Notes under the pieces: generated by a model
Database searches by the model: none
The model's input: only the letters and a program-made list of their open reading frames with translations
Told to the model about the DNA's origin: nothing
Program-made: the position numbers and the translations under genes
NCBI GenBank assembly: GCA_037388465.1
Contig: JARRKE010000007.1
Coordinates: 1 to 59,828 of the forward strand
Length of the DNA: 59,828 nucleotides
Direction: 5' to 3'
DNA from: Gammaproteobacteria bacterium
GTDB taxonomy: Bacteria; Pseudomonadota; Gammaproteobacteria; SpSt-1174
Shown: positions 49,310-58,333 of the stretch, in pieces
Layout: each line of letters opens with the position of its first letter
How positions within the stretch are numbered: position 1 is the stretch's first letter

Positions 49310-50731
49310 ATGGCAGTGAAGAGCTACAGCGCGGGTGTTAAAGAATACCGCGAAACGTACTGGATGCCCGATTACACGCCCAAGGAAACCGATCTCCTGG
49401 CGTGCTTCAAGATCACCCCGCAGCCGGGTGTGCCGCGTGAAGAGGCCGCGGCCGCGGTGGCCGCCGAGTCTTCGACCGGTACCTGGACCACGGTGTGGAC
49501 CGACCTGCTGACCGATCTGGACTACTACAAGGGCCGTGCCTATGCCATCGAGGACGTGCCCGGCGACGACACCTGCTTCTATGCCTTCATCGCCTACCCG
49601 ATCGACCTGTTCGAGGAAGGCTCCGTCGTCAACGTGTTCACCTCGCTGGTGGGTAACGTGTTCGGTTTCAAGGCCGTGCGCGCCCTGCGTCTGGAAGACG
49701 TGCGCTTCCCCATCGCTTATGTGATGACCTGTAACGGTCCGCCGCACGGCATCCAGGTCGAGCGCGACATCATGAACAAGTACGGCCGTCCGATGCTGGG
49801 CTGCACCATCAAGCCCAAGCTGGGCCTGTCGGCCAAGAACTACGGCCGCGCCGTGTACGAGTGCCTGCGCGGCGGCCTGGACTTCACCAAGGACGATGAG
49901 AACGTCAACTCCCAGCCGTTCATGCGCTGGCGTCAGCGTTTCGACTTCGTCATGGAGGCCATCGACAAGGCCGAGCGCGAGACCGGCGAGCGCAAGGGTC
50001 ACTACCTGAACGTCACTGCGCCGACCCCGGACGAGATGTTCAAGCGCGCCGAGTACGCCAAGGAGATCGGTGCCCCGATCATCATGCACGACTACATCAC
50101 CGGTGGCTTCTGCGCCAACACCGGTCTGGCCCAGTGGTGTCAGGACAACGGAGTGCTGCTGCATATCCACCGCGCCATGCACGCCGTGCTCGACCGCAAC
50201 CCGCACCACGGTATCCACTTCCGTGTGCTGACCAAGATCCTGCGTCTGTCCGGCGGTGACCACCTGCACACCGGCACCGTGGTCGGCAAGCTCGAGGGCG
50301 ACCGCGAGTCCACTCTGGGCTGGATCGACCTGCTGCGCGAGTCCTACGTCAAGGAAGACCGCAGCCGCGGCATCTTCTTCGATCAGGACTGGGGTTCCAT
50401 GCCCGGCGCCTTCGCCGTCGCCTCCGGTGGCATCCACGTCTGGCACATGCCTGCGCTGGTCACCATCTTCGGTGATGACTCGGTGCTCCAGTTCGGCGGC
50501 GGTACCCTGGGCCACCCCTGGGGCAACGCGGCCGGCGCCGCGGCCAACCGTGTCGCGCTGGAAGCCTGCGTCGAGGCCCGCAACCAGGGCCGTCAGCTGG
50601 AGAAGGAAGGCAAGGAGATCCTTACCGAGGCGGCCAAGAGCAGCCCAGAGCTGAAGGCCGCGATGGAGACCTGGAAGGAAATCAAGTTCGAATTCGACAC
50701 CGTCGACAAGCTGGACGTTGCCCACAAGTAA
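49310..50731 (+). CDS. cbbL: RuBisCO large subunit, form IA
   Basis: CbbL carboxylates ribulose 1,5-bisphosphate to two 3-phosphoglycerates. The 473-residue chain has the N-terminal [18 protein letters not shown], the [11 protein letters not shown] active-site strand near residue 164, the carbamylated Lys at about 194 in [12 protein letters not shown], and loop 6 in [14 protein letters not shown] near 325. [10 protein letters not shown] and the overall sequence are of the proteobacterial form IA type. Neighbouring cbbQ/cbbO, and no carboxysome genes, place it in the IAq group with a cytosolic enzyme. Codon use is strongly biased towards C-ending codons, a sign of high expression. Confidence 0.98.
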   Translation: MAVKSYSAGVKEYRETYWMPDYTPKETDLLACFKITPQPGVPREEAAAAVAAESSTGTWTTVWTDLLTDLDYYKGRAYAIEDVPGDDTCFYAFIAYPIDLFEEGSVVNVFTSLVGNVFGFKAVRALRLEDVRFPIAYVMTCNGPPHGIQVERDIMNKYGRPMLGCTIKPKLGLSAKNYGRAVYECLRGGLDFTKDDENVNSQPFMRWRQRFDFVMEAIDKAERETGERKGHYLNVTAPTPDEMFKRAEYAKEIGAPIIMHDYITGGFCANTGLAQWCQDNGVLLHIHRAMHAVLDRNPHHGIHFRVLTKILRLSGGDHLHTGTVVGKLEGDRESTLGWIDLLRESYVKEDRSRGIFFDQDWGSMPGAFAVASGGIHVWHMPALVTIFGDDSVLQFGGGTLGHPWGNAAGAAANRVALEACVEARNQGRQLEKEGKEILTEAAKSSPELKAAMETWKEIKFEFDTVDKLDVAHK

Positions 50732-50741
50732 TGTCCCAAGC

Positions 50742-50764
50742 GGGGGCGGGTGCTGCCCGCCCCG
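50742..50764 (+). other. Hairpin between cbbL and cbbS
   Basis: GGGGCGGG (50743-50750) pairs with CCCGCCCC (50756-50763) around TGCTG. There is no T run after it, so it is more likely a stabilising or ratio-setting RNA hairpin than a full terminator. Confidence 0.5.
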
Positions 50765-50817
50765 CAGCTTGAATCGAATGCTTGATATCCCGAAACAGAT
50801 ATTTGAGGAAGCAACCA

Positions 50818-51174
50818 ATGAGCGAGATGCAAGATTACAAGTCGAGCTTGACCGATGAGTCCAGCCGCAAGTTCGAGACCTTCTCGTACCTGCCGGCCAT
50901 GGACAGCGAGCAGATTCGCAAGCAGGTCGAGTACATCGTCAGCAAGGGCTGGAACCCGGCCATCGAACACACCGAGCCGGAAAATTCCTTCGACCATTAC
51001 TGGTACATGTGGAAGCTGCCCATGTTCGGTGAGACCGACGTCGATAAGATCCTGGCCGAAGCCGAAGCCTGCCACAAGGCGCACCCGAACAATCACGTGC
51101 GTCTGGTCGGTTACGATAACTTCGCGCAGTCCCAGGGCGCCGCGATGGTCATCTACCGCGGCAAGGCCGCTTAA
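50818..51174 (+). CDS. cbbS: RuBisCO small subunit, form IA
   Basis: The 118-residue small subunit caps the L8 core. Motifs: [23 protein letters not shown] near residue 19, [16 protein letters not shown] near 58 and [15 protein letters not shown] near 95. Its length is that of form IA CbbS. The ATG at 50818 follows GAGGAAG; an in-frame ATG 12 codons earlier is outside the family N-terminus. It is followed by a strong terminator. Confidence 0.97.
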   Translation: MSEMQDYKSSLTDESSRKFETFSYLPAMDSEQIRKQVEYIVSKGWNPAIEHTEPENSFDHYWYMWKLPMFGETDVDKILAEAEACHKAHPNNHVRLVGYDNFAQSQGAAMVIYRGKAA

Positions 51175-51200
51175 TCCGGTCAGGGTTAGCGTCTGATAGA

Positions 51201-51235
51201 GCCCCTGGCCGGTCTCCGGACAGGGGCATTTTTTT
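51201..51235 (+). terminator. Rho-independent terminator after cbbS
   Basis: GCCCCTG (51201-51207) pairs with CAGGGGC (51221-51227), with an inner CCGG/CCGG extension, and is followed by A and seven T. It should end most cbbLS transcripts and keep activase genes at a lower level. Confidence 0.85.
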
Positions 51236-51359
51236 GCTTGAGTTTCAGATGTTGCAGGCCGGGGTTTATGGCTCGTACCTGTACGTGCTGCATGGTCCGA
51301 CCTGTACCATTTGAACGTTTCGCCATTTTTGATTCACGAGTGAACCGAGGGTTTTTGTC

Positions 51360-52166
51360 ATGAGTGATAAGAACATCGACCAGTACAAGATTGAGCAGGA
51401 GCCTTTCTACAAGGCCGTTGCCAACGAGATCGATCTTTATGAGGCCGCTTACCAGGCCCGCATGCCCGTCATGCTGAAAGGCCCGACTGGCTGCGGCAAG
51501 TCGCGCTTCGTCGAATACATGGCGTACAAGCTGGGACGCCCCCTGATCACCGTGGCCTGTAACGAGGACATGACTGCTTCCGATCTGGTGGGTCGCTTCC
51601 TGCTCGACGCCAGTGGTACGCGCTGGCAGGATGGCCCGCTGACCATCGCCGCGCGCATTGGCGCCATCTGCTACCTGGATGAGGTGGTCGAGGCACGCCA
51701 GGACACCACGGTGGTGATCCATCCGCTGACCGACCACCGCCGCACCCTGCCGCTCGAGAAAAAGGGCGAGCTGGTTGCCGCACACGAGGACTTCCAGCTG
51801 GTGATCTCCTACAACCCCGGTTATCAGAACCTGATGAAGGACCTGAAGCAGTCGACCAAGCAGCGTTTCGGCGCCCTGGACTTCGACTATCCCTCGGCCG
51901 AGGTCGAGACCGAGATCGTCGCCCACGAAACCGGGATCGATGCGGAGACCGCGGGCAAGCTGGTGCAGATCGCGCACCGTGCGCGCAACCTCAAGGGGCA
52001 CGGTCTGGACGAGGGTATCTCCACCCGTCTGCTGGTCTACGCAGGGCAACTTATCAACAAGGGCATCGATGCCCAGGCTGCCTGTGCCATGACCCTGGTC
52101 CGTCCGATTACCGATGACCCGGACATGCGCGATACGCTGGACGCGGCGGTCGGCACCTACTTCTGA
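51360..52166 (+). CDS. cbbQ: CbbQ, AAA+ RuBisCO activase ATPase
   Basis: The 268-residue MoxR-type AAA+ protein has Walker A GPTGCGKS near residue 41, Walker B ICYLDEV near 102 and an arginine-finger region following. CbbQ forms a hexamer that, with CbbO, removes inhibitory sugar phosphates from RuBisCO by ATP-driven remodelling. It is 185 bp downstream of cbbS; the terminator lies in that gap and a promoter of its own is likely within 51236-51359, although no clear hexamers were found. Confidence 0.96.
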   Translation: MSDKNIDQYKIEQEPFYKAVANEIDLYEAAYQARMPVMLKGPTGCGKSRFVEYMAYKLGRPLITVACNEDMTASDLVGRFLLDASGTRWQDGPLTIAARIGAICYLDEVVEARQDTTVVIHPLTDHRRTLPLEKKGELVAAHEDFQLVISYNPGYQNLMKDLKQSTKQRFGALDFDYPSAEVETEIVAHETGIDAETAGKLVQIAHRARNLKGHGLDEGISTRLLVYAGQLINKGIDAQAACAMTLVRPITDDPDMRDTLDAAVGTYF

Positions 52167-52173
52167 TATCCGC

Positions 52174-52800
52174 ATGCGTCCGTTGGCGGAGTACGTCTCC
52201 AAACTAAAGCGGGACATCGTCTTCGAAGCGACGCTGAATGGTCGAGCGTTCCGCTTTCGCAGCACCTGGGGACTGTTCTCGCCGCGAGAAATCGACGAAG
52301 GCAGCCGCCTGCTGTTGCGGCATATCGAGGTGGCGCCCGATGCGGACTGCCTCGATCTGGGCTGCGGCTACGGGCCGATCGGCCTGACGCTGGCGAGTAT
52401 GGCGCCGCAGGGGCGCACGCTGCTGGCGGACAAGGATTTCGTGGCCGTGGAATACGCGCGCCGAAACATCGAGGCGAACCGGCTGGAAAACTGCGAGGCG
52501 CAACTCAGCAACGGCTTCGCACAACTGGGTGAGCGGCGTTTCGATCTGGTGGCCTCGAACATTCCGGCCAAGGTCGGGCGGGAACTGCTCTACATCCTGT
52601 TGTATGACGCCTGGCATCACCTCAACCCCGGTGGACGTTTCTACGTGGTCACGATCACCGGCTTGAGAGAATTCTTCGCCCGCGCCATGCGCGAAGTGTT
52701 CGGCAATTACGACAAGGTCAAGCAGGGCAGGCAGTACACGGTTGCCTGTGCCGTGCGTGACCCCCGGGCCGAAAAGCCCGGTGCCGTAAGCGAGGGTTAG
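52174..52800 (+). CDS. Class I SAM-dependent methyltransferase embedded in the cbbQ-cbbO operon
   Basis: The 208-residue protein has a small N-terminal region (FRFRSTWGLFSPREIDEGSR) typical of the MTS/RsmC-like methyltransferases, the SAM-binding motif CLDLGCGYGPIGL near residue 66, LADKDFVAVEYARRNIEAN near 88 and SNIPAKVG near 129 where RNA/protein N-methyltransferases have NPPF/Y. The substrate is unknown. It starts 7 bp after cbbQ and ends 2 bp before cbbO, so it is translated with the activase. Possibilities are RuBisCO or activase modification, or an unrelated rRNA methyltransferase caught in the operon. Confidence 0.85.
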   Translation: MRPLAEYVSKLKRDIVFEATLNGRAFRFRSTWGLFSPREIDEGSRLLLRHIEVAPDADCLDLGCGYGPIGLTLASMAPQGRTLLADKDFVAVEYARRNIEANRLENCEAQLSNGFAQLGERRFDLVASNIPAKVGRELLYILLYDAWHHLNPGGRFYVVTITGLREFFARAMREVFGNYDKVKQGRQYTVACAVRDPRAEKPGAVSEG

Positions 52801-52802
52801 CG

Positions 52803-55145
52803 ATGAAAATCGATCTGAGCGAATACGAGGACTGCATCCTAAACGGTGCTCCGGAGGTCAAGGAGGTCTTCGACGCGAGCTTCAATGAAGCCGCGCGCGT
52901 CATGGGCCCGCAGGGGCAGCATAACTATCTCGAAGGCGCGCGCGCCTTCTGCGAGCTGGGGCGCGGCCCCTATCTGGTGGCCGCCTGGCTGGAATCCATG
53001 CCCGCCGTGTGCAAGGAGGTGGGCGACGGTGTCATCCCGGATGTGGTGACCTCGGCCATGAAGCTGACCTCCATGGTCAGTGGCGAGGTGATCCGTCTGA
53101 TGCTCGGTACGCTGCCCACCGCCGCCCGGCGCCTGGGTGATTCCGAACTGCTGATCAAATACCTGGCGCTGATCCACCAGCTTTCCGCCAAGGTGCCGCG
53201 TGGCCTGCGCCCCATGCTGGAGCGCCTGGACGAGTTGCTCGGCAAGCTCACCCTGGGCGGTTTGCGGCGCTGGGCGTTGTGGGGCGCCCAGGCCTACGCG
53301 CGCGATTTCGCCAAGCAGACCGCCTACTTCAGCCTGGAATCACCGGACAGCCAGAAGATGCTGCAGCAGGAACGGCGCGGCACGTTGTTTGTCGATACCC
53401 AACGCAAACTCAATTTCTACCTGCGCGCCCTGTGGGGCCGGGATTTCTTCCTGCGCCCGACCTCCGGCGACTACGAGAGCCGCGAAGGTATGCGACCTTT
53501 CCTGGAGCAGGGCGTGGTGCACGTGCCGGACGCTTATGACGACGTCAACGGCATCCCCGGCCTGGAACTGTACCGTGCCGCCTGTGCCCATGCCGCGGCT
53601 CACCTGTCGTACACTCTGGCGCCGATCTCTGCCGAGGCGCTGAATCCGGTGCAGATGTTCCTGATCGGCATGATCGAGGACGCGCGCGTCGAACATCTCG
53701 CCATCGCCGAATTCCCCGGCCTGCGCAAACTGTGGCGTCAGTTCCACGATTTGCCGCGCGAAGGCGATGTGGACCCGGCCGTCGCCGTGCTGGAACGTTT
53801 GGCCGGTGCGCTGCTGGCCGGTCAGGCACAGCCCGGGGACGACCCGCTGATCGGCGAGACGGTGGAGGAGTTCAATACCCGGATATCCCAGGATGCGACA
53901 AACAGCCAGCTTTCCTGGGATATCGGTGTGACGCTCTACAACCGCCTCAACGAGCACCTGTCCGTACCTTCGCTGCGTCTGCTGGAGCAGACCCTGAACA
54001 TTCCCTATCGCGACGATAACCGCATCATCTGGGAATTCGCGGAAAATGTCTGGGACGAAACGGCCGAGTACGTTCCGGCCAGCCAGCGGCAGGTGCGCAA
54101 GACGGTATCCGCGATCGAGATGGCCAACGAGGTCGACTGCGAACTGGCCGGCGACGATGCGCAGGAAATCTGGCGCCTGGAGACGGAACTGTTCCCGTAC
54201 GAGGACAACGGCGTCAGCTACAACGAGATGGAGGGCAAGGAACCCGTCTCGGAGCCCTATCACTACAACGAGTGGGACTACCAGGTGCAGCTGTACCGAC
54301 CCGACTGGGTGACGGTGCTGGAAAAGCGCCAGTCCAAGGGCGACCCGGAAGACATCGACCAGATACTGGTCGAGCACAAGCCGATCGCCAGTCGCCTGCG
54401 CCACATCATCGACGCCCTGATTCCCCAGGGCATCATACGCAAACGCCATCAGGAGGACGGCGACGAGATCGACATCAATGCCGCCATACGCGCGATGATC
54501 GATCTGCGCATGGGCGAGATGCCCGACCAGCGCATTAACATCCGTTACGAGCGCAAACTGCGCGATCTGGCCGTGTTGGTGCTGCTCGACCTGTCCGAAT
54601 CCACCAACGAGGTGTTGGGCGATTCCGACCGGCCGGTCATCCAGCTGGCGCGCGAGGCCACCGCATTGCTGTCCTGGGCGGTGGACGGCATCGGCGACCC
54701 CTTCGCCATTCACGGTTTTGCCTCCGACAGTCGCCATGACGTCCAGTACTACCGGTTCAAGGATTTCGATGCACCCTACGACGATGAGGTGCGCGCCCGC
54801 CTGGCCGGCATGAAGGGCGGCTATTCCACGCGTATGGGCGCCGCGTTCCGGCATGCGGCCCATTATCTTTCGCACCAGCCGCAGCAAAAGAAGCTGCTGC
54901 TGCTGGTGTCCGACGGCGAGCCGGCGGATATCGACGTCAAGGACCCGCAGTACCTGCGCCACGACACTAAGAAGGCTGTGGATGAACTGGGGCGTGAGGG
55001 CATCCGCACCTACTGCCTGACCCTGGACCCCCATGCTGACGACTACGTCTCGCGCATTTTCGGGCCGAACGGCTACACCGTGGTCGATCACGTGCAGCGC
55101 CTGCCCGAGCGTCTACCCTCGTTGTTCGCGAGCCTCACGAGCTGA
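52803..55145 (+). CDS. cbbO: CbbO, RuBisCO activase adaptor with von Willebrand A domain
   Basis: The 780-residue protein is the CbbO partner of CbbQ. The C-terminal vWA domain has the MIDAS motif LLDLSESTNE (Asp near residue 596), used to grasp RuBisCO. The N-terminal half is helical, with ALWGAQAYARDFAKQ near 158 and a central stretch of variable acidic sequence. The ATG at 52803 follows directly after the methyltransferase stop. The length is close to known CbbO proteins. Operon order cbbQ-methyltransferase-cbbO-carbonic anhydrase is tight throughout. Confidence 0.94.
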   Translation: MKIDLSEYEDCILNGAPEVKEVFDASFNEAARVMGPQGQHNYLEGARAFCELGRGPYLVAAWLESMPAVCKEVGDGVIPDVVTSAMKLTSMVSGEVIRLMLGTLPTAARRLGDSELLIKYLALIHQLSAKVPRGLRPMLERLDELLGKLTLGGLRRWALWGAQAYARDFAKQTAYFSLESPDSQKMLQQERRGTLFVDTQRKLNFYLRALWGRDFFLRPTSGDYESREGMRPFLEQGVVHVPDAYDDVNGIPGLELYRAACAHAAAHLSYTLAPISAEALNPVQMFLIGMIEDARVEHLAIAEFPGLRKLWRQFHDLPREGDVDPAVAVLERLAGALLAGQAQPGDDPLIGETVEEFNTRISQDATNSQLSWDIGVTLYNRLNEHLSVPSLRLLEQTLNIPYRDDNRIIWEFAENVWDETAEYVPASQRQVRKTVSAIEMANEVDCELAGDDAQEIWRLETELFPYEDNGVSYNEMEGKEPVSEPYHYNEWDYQVQLYRPDWVTVLEKRQSKGDPEDIDQILVEHKPIASRLRHIIDALIPQGIIRKRHQEDGDEIDINAAIRAMIDLRMGEMPDQRINIRYERKLRDLAVLVLLDLSESTNEVLGDSDRPVIQLAREATALLSWAVDGIGDPFAIHGFASDSRHDVQYYRFKDFDAPYDDEVRARLAGMKGGYSTRMGAAFRHAAHYLSHQPQQKKLLLLVSDGEPADIDVKDPQYLRHDTKKAVDELGREGIRTYCLTLDPHADDYVSRIFGPNGYTVVDHVQRLPERLPSLFASLTS

Positions 55146-55150
55146 TCGGG

Positions 55151-55783
55151 ATGGATCCTATCGCTAGCCTGATTGCAGGATTCGCCGGCCTGAGTTCACG
55201 TCAGTACCGGGAGAGCAGGAAGTTCCGTCAGCTGGTGGAACGCGGCCAGTCGCCGCGCATTGTGCTGGTGGCCTGCTCGGACTCGCGGGTCGATCCCTCG
55301 CTGATGCTGGACTGCAATCCGGGGGATCTGTTCGTGATCCGCAACGTCGCGAATCTGGTGCCGCCCTGCGAGGAAAGCGGTACCTATCACGGCACCAGTG
55401 CCGCATTGGAATACGCGATCTGCCAGCTCGGCGTGGAACACGTGATCGTCATGGGGCATGCACGTTGTGGCGGCATTCAGGCGCTGATTGACGGTCCTTC
55501 GGATACGGGCGGCTTTATCGGCCGATGGGTCTCGCTGGCCAAGCCCGCGCTGGAGAAGACGAACCGGCAACTGGGACCGTCCGCCGATCCGGCCGAGCGT
55601 GCCCAATGCTGTGAATTGGAATCCATCAAGCAGTCGCTGATCAACCTGAAGACCTTTCCCTGGATCGAGGAACGGCTGGAAAGCGGCCGGCTCCAGCTGC
55701 ACGGCTGGTATTTCGACCTCGTGGAAGGCCGTTTGCTGGGCCACGATACGGCCGATGACGCCTTCCACGTACTGACGCCGTAG
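55151..55783 (+). CDS. Beta-carbonic anhydrase
   Basis: The 210-residue zinc enzyme interconverts CO2 and bicarbonate in the cytoplasm. Zinc ligands are visible: Cys41 and Asp43 in ACSDSRVDPS, His102 and Cys105 in GHARCGG. There is no signal peptide. It starts five bases after cbbO, so it is likely co-transcribed with the activase. Its location suggests a role in supplying inorganic carbon to RuBisCO or anaplerotic enzymes. Confidence 0.95.
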   Translation: MDPIASLIAGFAGLSSRQYRESRKFRQLVERGQSPRIVLVACSDSRVDPSLMLDCNPGDLFVIRNVANLVPPCEESGTYHGTSAALEYAICQLGVEHVIVMGHARCGGIQALIDGPSDTGGFIGRWVSLAKPALEKTNRQLGPSADPAERAQCCELESIKQSLINLKTFPWIEERLESGRLQLHGWYFDLVEGRLLGHDTADDAFHVLTP

Positions 55784-55880
55784 CCCTCTGGCACCCCGCC
55801 GGCAAACGGGGGATGATGAACATACGCCGGTCCGGTGTGGAACGTCGTCTCACCAGGCGCTGGCTGGGAGGAGGGTTTCA

Positions 55881-56297
55881 ATGGATATACGGGAAACCTT
55901 TCGGCGCGGAACGGTGTTGGAGCGCATTGCCAGCACGCTGCCGGCCGACATCTATAACCGCGCCCATCTCTTGCTGAGCCGCTGCGGTCGCAACTGCCTG
56001 TTCGTGCCTATCCGGGCCATCCAGTACATGGCGGTGATCGACGCGGAGGAAATCATCTTCGTGGACGGCCAGGGCGACCGTTCGGTTGAGCTGGCCTGGC
56101 GTGAATTTCGTCCCCAGGCGCGCGATGCGTTGCACGAGCCGGTGCCGTTCATGGTTGAGATCAATCAGATCAAGGGCTACGAAACGATGAAATTCCTGCA
56201 GGGCGAGTTCGCCAAGGCGTTGCTCGTACTGGAGCAGCGTTCCCGTGCGACGCAGGGTGCGACAACGGCCTCGGTACACAAGCTCGACCGGCATTGA
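55881..56297 (+). CDS. Conserved hypothetical protein downstream of carbonic anhydrase
   Basis: The 138-residue cytoplasmic-looking protein has no signal peptide or membrane helix. GGGAGGAGGG immediately upstream is a strong ribosome-binding site, and codon use fits the neighbours, so it is a real gene. The middle of the chain has alternating hydrophobic beta-like strands (FVPIRAIQYMAVIDAEEIIFVDG) and the C-terminus is helical. I do not recognise the family. It follows carbonic anhydrase by 97 bp and precedes the CbiM-like permease by 24 bp. Confidence 0.6.
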   Translation: MDIRETFRRGTVLERIASTLPADIYNRAHLLLSRCGRNCLFVPIRAIQYMAVIDAEEIIFVDGQGDRSVELAWREFRPQARDALHEPVPFMVEINQIKGYETMKFLQGEFAKALLVLEQRSRATQGATTASVHKLDRH

Positions 56298-56321
56298 CCC
56301 GGTAGTCCATCATTACCCGCT

Positions 56322-56990
56322 ATGAATATCACCCCGGATCAGGTCTTCGGCGATTTCCGCCTGCTGGACGATACGATTTACGTGGTCGTGCTGGCGCAGG
56401 CCGTGCGCCTGGCGCCGTGGCGGCGTCTGCTGCACAGCGAACAGCTGAATATGTACCTCATATCCATCGGCGCGCTGGTCGCCTTGTGGAGCCTGCGGGC
56501 CGGGGTCGAGCCGGGACTGGATCTGCACTATCTCGGACTTACGGCGCTGACGCTGGTGTTCGGCTGGCAACTGGCGGTGATCGCCGGCACCGCCGCCCTG
56601 CTGGTCCAGGGCTGGCTGTTTTCCGATCTGCACTGGTCGGTGTTTTCGGTCAATGCCCTGATCACCATGGTCGTACCGGTGGCGGTGACCTATGCCTTGT
56701 ATCGTCTGGCCGACCGCAAGCTGCCTAACCACTTTGCCGTGTATATCTTTTTTACGGTGTTCTTCAACGCCATTATCGCGATCCTGCTCAGCACCCTGCT
56801 GTTCACCGGTTTGTTGCTGATCAACAATGCGTATCCGCTGCACACCCTGGTGCGCGATTACCTGGCCTACCTGCCACTGGTGTTGTTGCCCGAGGCCTTG
56901 CTCAACGGCATGATCATGACGGTCGTCGTGGTCCTCAAACCACAGTGGGTCGCCTGCTTCGACCGCGAACGTTACCTGGACGCGAACTGA
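56322..56990 (+). CDS. CbiM-like energy-coupling permease (solitary)
   Basis: The 222-residue protein has about six membrane helices, for example LNMYLISIGALVALWSL, LGLTALTLVFGWQLAVIAG and FTVFFNAIIAILLSTLLFTGLLL, with the general layout of CbiM/ECF permease-type proteins. Two Gly/Pro and Arg-rich loops occur. No ECF ATPase or T component lies near, so it may act alone or with distant partners. Metal (Ni/Co) uptake is the usual role of relatives but cannot be shown here; the N-terminal Met-His-Ile start needed for metal binding in true CbiM is absent. Confidence 0.6.
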   Translation: MNITPDQVFGDFRLLDDTIYVVVLAQAVRLAPWRRLLHSEQLNMYLISIGALVALWSLRAGVEPGLDLHYLGLTALTLVFGWQLAVIAGTAALLVQGWLFSDLHWSVFSVNALITMVVPVAVTYALYRLADRKLPNHFAVYIFFTVFFNAIIAILLSTLLFTGLLLINNAYPLHTLVRDYLAYLPLVLLPEALLNGMIMTVVVVLKPQWVACFDRERYLDAN

Positions 56991-57115
56991 CGCGGCGCGG
57001 TCTGTCGGAATAGATTCCAGCCAATAAAACGCCACCATCGTGGCGGGTGGCGCCACGCAAGTGGCCGATGTTCTTCTTGCGAGCCATAATCTAAGGAAGA
57101 GCGGAGAGCCACGAC

Positions 57116-58333
57116 ATGACAGGCATGGCCACCCAGCCCGGACGTGGAAAAACCGCCTTGATTCTTGCCGGCGGCGGCGCCCGCGCCGCGTATCAGGTTG
57201 GTATCGTCAAGGCGGTGGCCGAGTTGTTGCCACGTAATGCGCCCAATCCGTTTCCCATCCTGTGCGGCTCGTCCGCCGGCGCCATCAATGCGGCCGCATT
57301 GGCCTCTTCCGCACTGCACTTTCATCGCGGCGCGGAGCATCTCGAAGCCGTGTGGCGCAACATGGTGGTCAGCCAGATTTTGCGTACCGAGCCGCTGCAT
57401 GTCCTCAGACACGGCCTGCACTGGGTCGCAGCGCTACTGCTGGGTGGTATCGGCGGGCTCAATCCACGTTCGCTGCTCGATAACTCGCCGTTGCAGGCAT
57501 TGCTCGAAGGGCACATTCCCCTGATCCGCGTCCAGCAGGCGATCGATGCGGGCATGCTGACGGCGCTGGCGGTGACCGTCTGCAGTTATCACAGCGGGCG
57601 CTCGATCAGCTACTTTCAGGGTGTCGAAGAACTGGCCGGCTGGAGCAGGGCGCGGCGCATCGGCCGGCCGGCAGAGATTCACTACGCTCATCTCAAGGCC
57701 TCCACGGCCATCCCGCTGGTGTTCCCGGCGGAGGAAATCGACGGCCGCTATTACGGCGACGGCTCCATGCGCCAGACCGCGCCCATCTCGCCCGCTTTGC
57801 ATTTGGGGGCGGACCGGGTGCTGGTCGTCGGCGTGCAGCATGAAACCGAAACACCCCATCAGCCCGGGCGCATGGCGTATCCCGGCATCGGACAGATTGC
57901 GGGCCATGTGCTGGACACCCTGTTCATGGACAGTCTGGGTACCGACCTGGAGCGCCTGGAACGCATCAATCTGACCCTGAAGACCCTGGGGTCAGGTGAT
58001 GCGGGGGGGATGAGCGTTCCGCTGCGGCAGATCGATACCCTGGTGATCACCCCGAGCCGCAATCTCGCCGAGATGGCGCAGGACTATATCGGCGCGTTTC
58101 CCGGGACGGTGCGTCATCTGTTGCGTGGGATTGGCGTGCGGCGCAAACAGGGCGAGGAATTGACCAGCTATCTGCTGTTTGACGGCAATTACTGCGGTGC
58201 CTTGATCGATCTCGGCTACCGGGATGCAATGGCGCAGCGGGAGGCGCTGCGGCGTTTTCTGGGGATCGAAGACGAGACCGGCCCCGCCGGAAAGGCGGGG
58301 CCGGTAAGTCGATCCGAAGAGGTTGGTGCCTAG
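57116..58333 (+). CDS. Patatin-like phospholipase
   Basis: The 405-residue protein is a patatin-fold lipase. The oxyanion hole LAGGGARAAYQVG begins near residue 16, the nucleophile Ser is in CGSSAGAINA near 58 (GxSxG), and the catalytic Asp in YYGDGSMRQT near 220. It lacks a signal peptide. GGAGAG precedes the ATG; a second ATG three codons later is possible. Its stop overlaps the stop of the convergent outer-membrane protein in one shared CTAG. Its physiological substrate is unknown. Confidence 0.88.
   Translation: MTGMATQPGRGKTALILAGGGARAAYQVGIVKAVAELLPRNAPNPFPILCGSSAGAINAAALASSALHFHRGAEHLEAVWRNMVVSQILRTEPLHVLRHGLHWVAALLLGGIGGLNPRSLLDNSPLQALLEGHIPLIRVQQAIDAGMLTALAVTVCSYHSGRSISYFQGVEELAGWSRARRIGRPAEIHYAHLKASTAIPLVFPAEEIDGRYYGDGSMRQTAPISPALHLGADRVLVVGVQHETETPHQPGRMAYPGIGQIAGHVLDTLFMDSLGTDLERLERINLTLKTLGSGDAGGMSVPLRQIDTLVITPSRNLAEMAQDYIGAFPGTVRHLLRGIGVRRKQGEELTSYLLFDGNYCGALIDLGYRDAMAQREALRRFLGIEDETGPAGKAGPVSRSEEVGA
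58277..58305. other. Perfect 12-bp hairpin in the 3' end of the patatin gene
   Basis: ACCGGCCCCGCC (58277-58288) pairs perfectly with GGCGGGGCCGGT (58294-58305) around GGAAA. It is within the coding sequence but codes a Gly/Pro/Ala-rich tail, and lies just before the convergent stop codons. Without a T run on either side it would act only as a pause or RNA 3'-end stabiliser. Confidence 0.55.

Noticed and set aside
51236-51359. Promoter for cbbQ with repeated ACCTGTAC
   Set aside because: ACCTGTAC occurs twice in the gap, but no matching -35/-10 pair or known operator pattern could be assigned.
49310-55783. Carboxysome locus
   Set aside because: No csoS or ccm shell genes accompany cbbLS; the presence of cbbQ, cbbO and a beta-class cytosolic carbonic anhydrase fits the non-carboxysomal form IA type.
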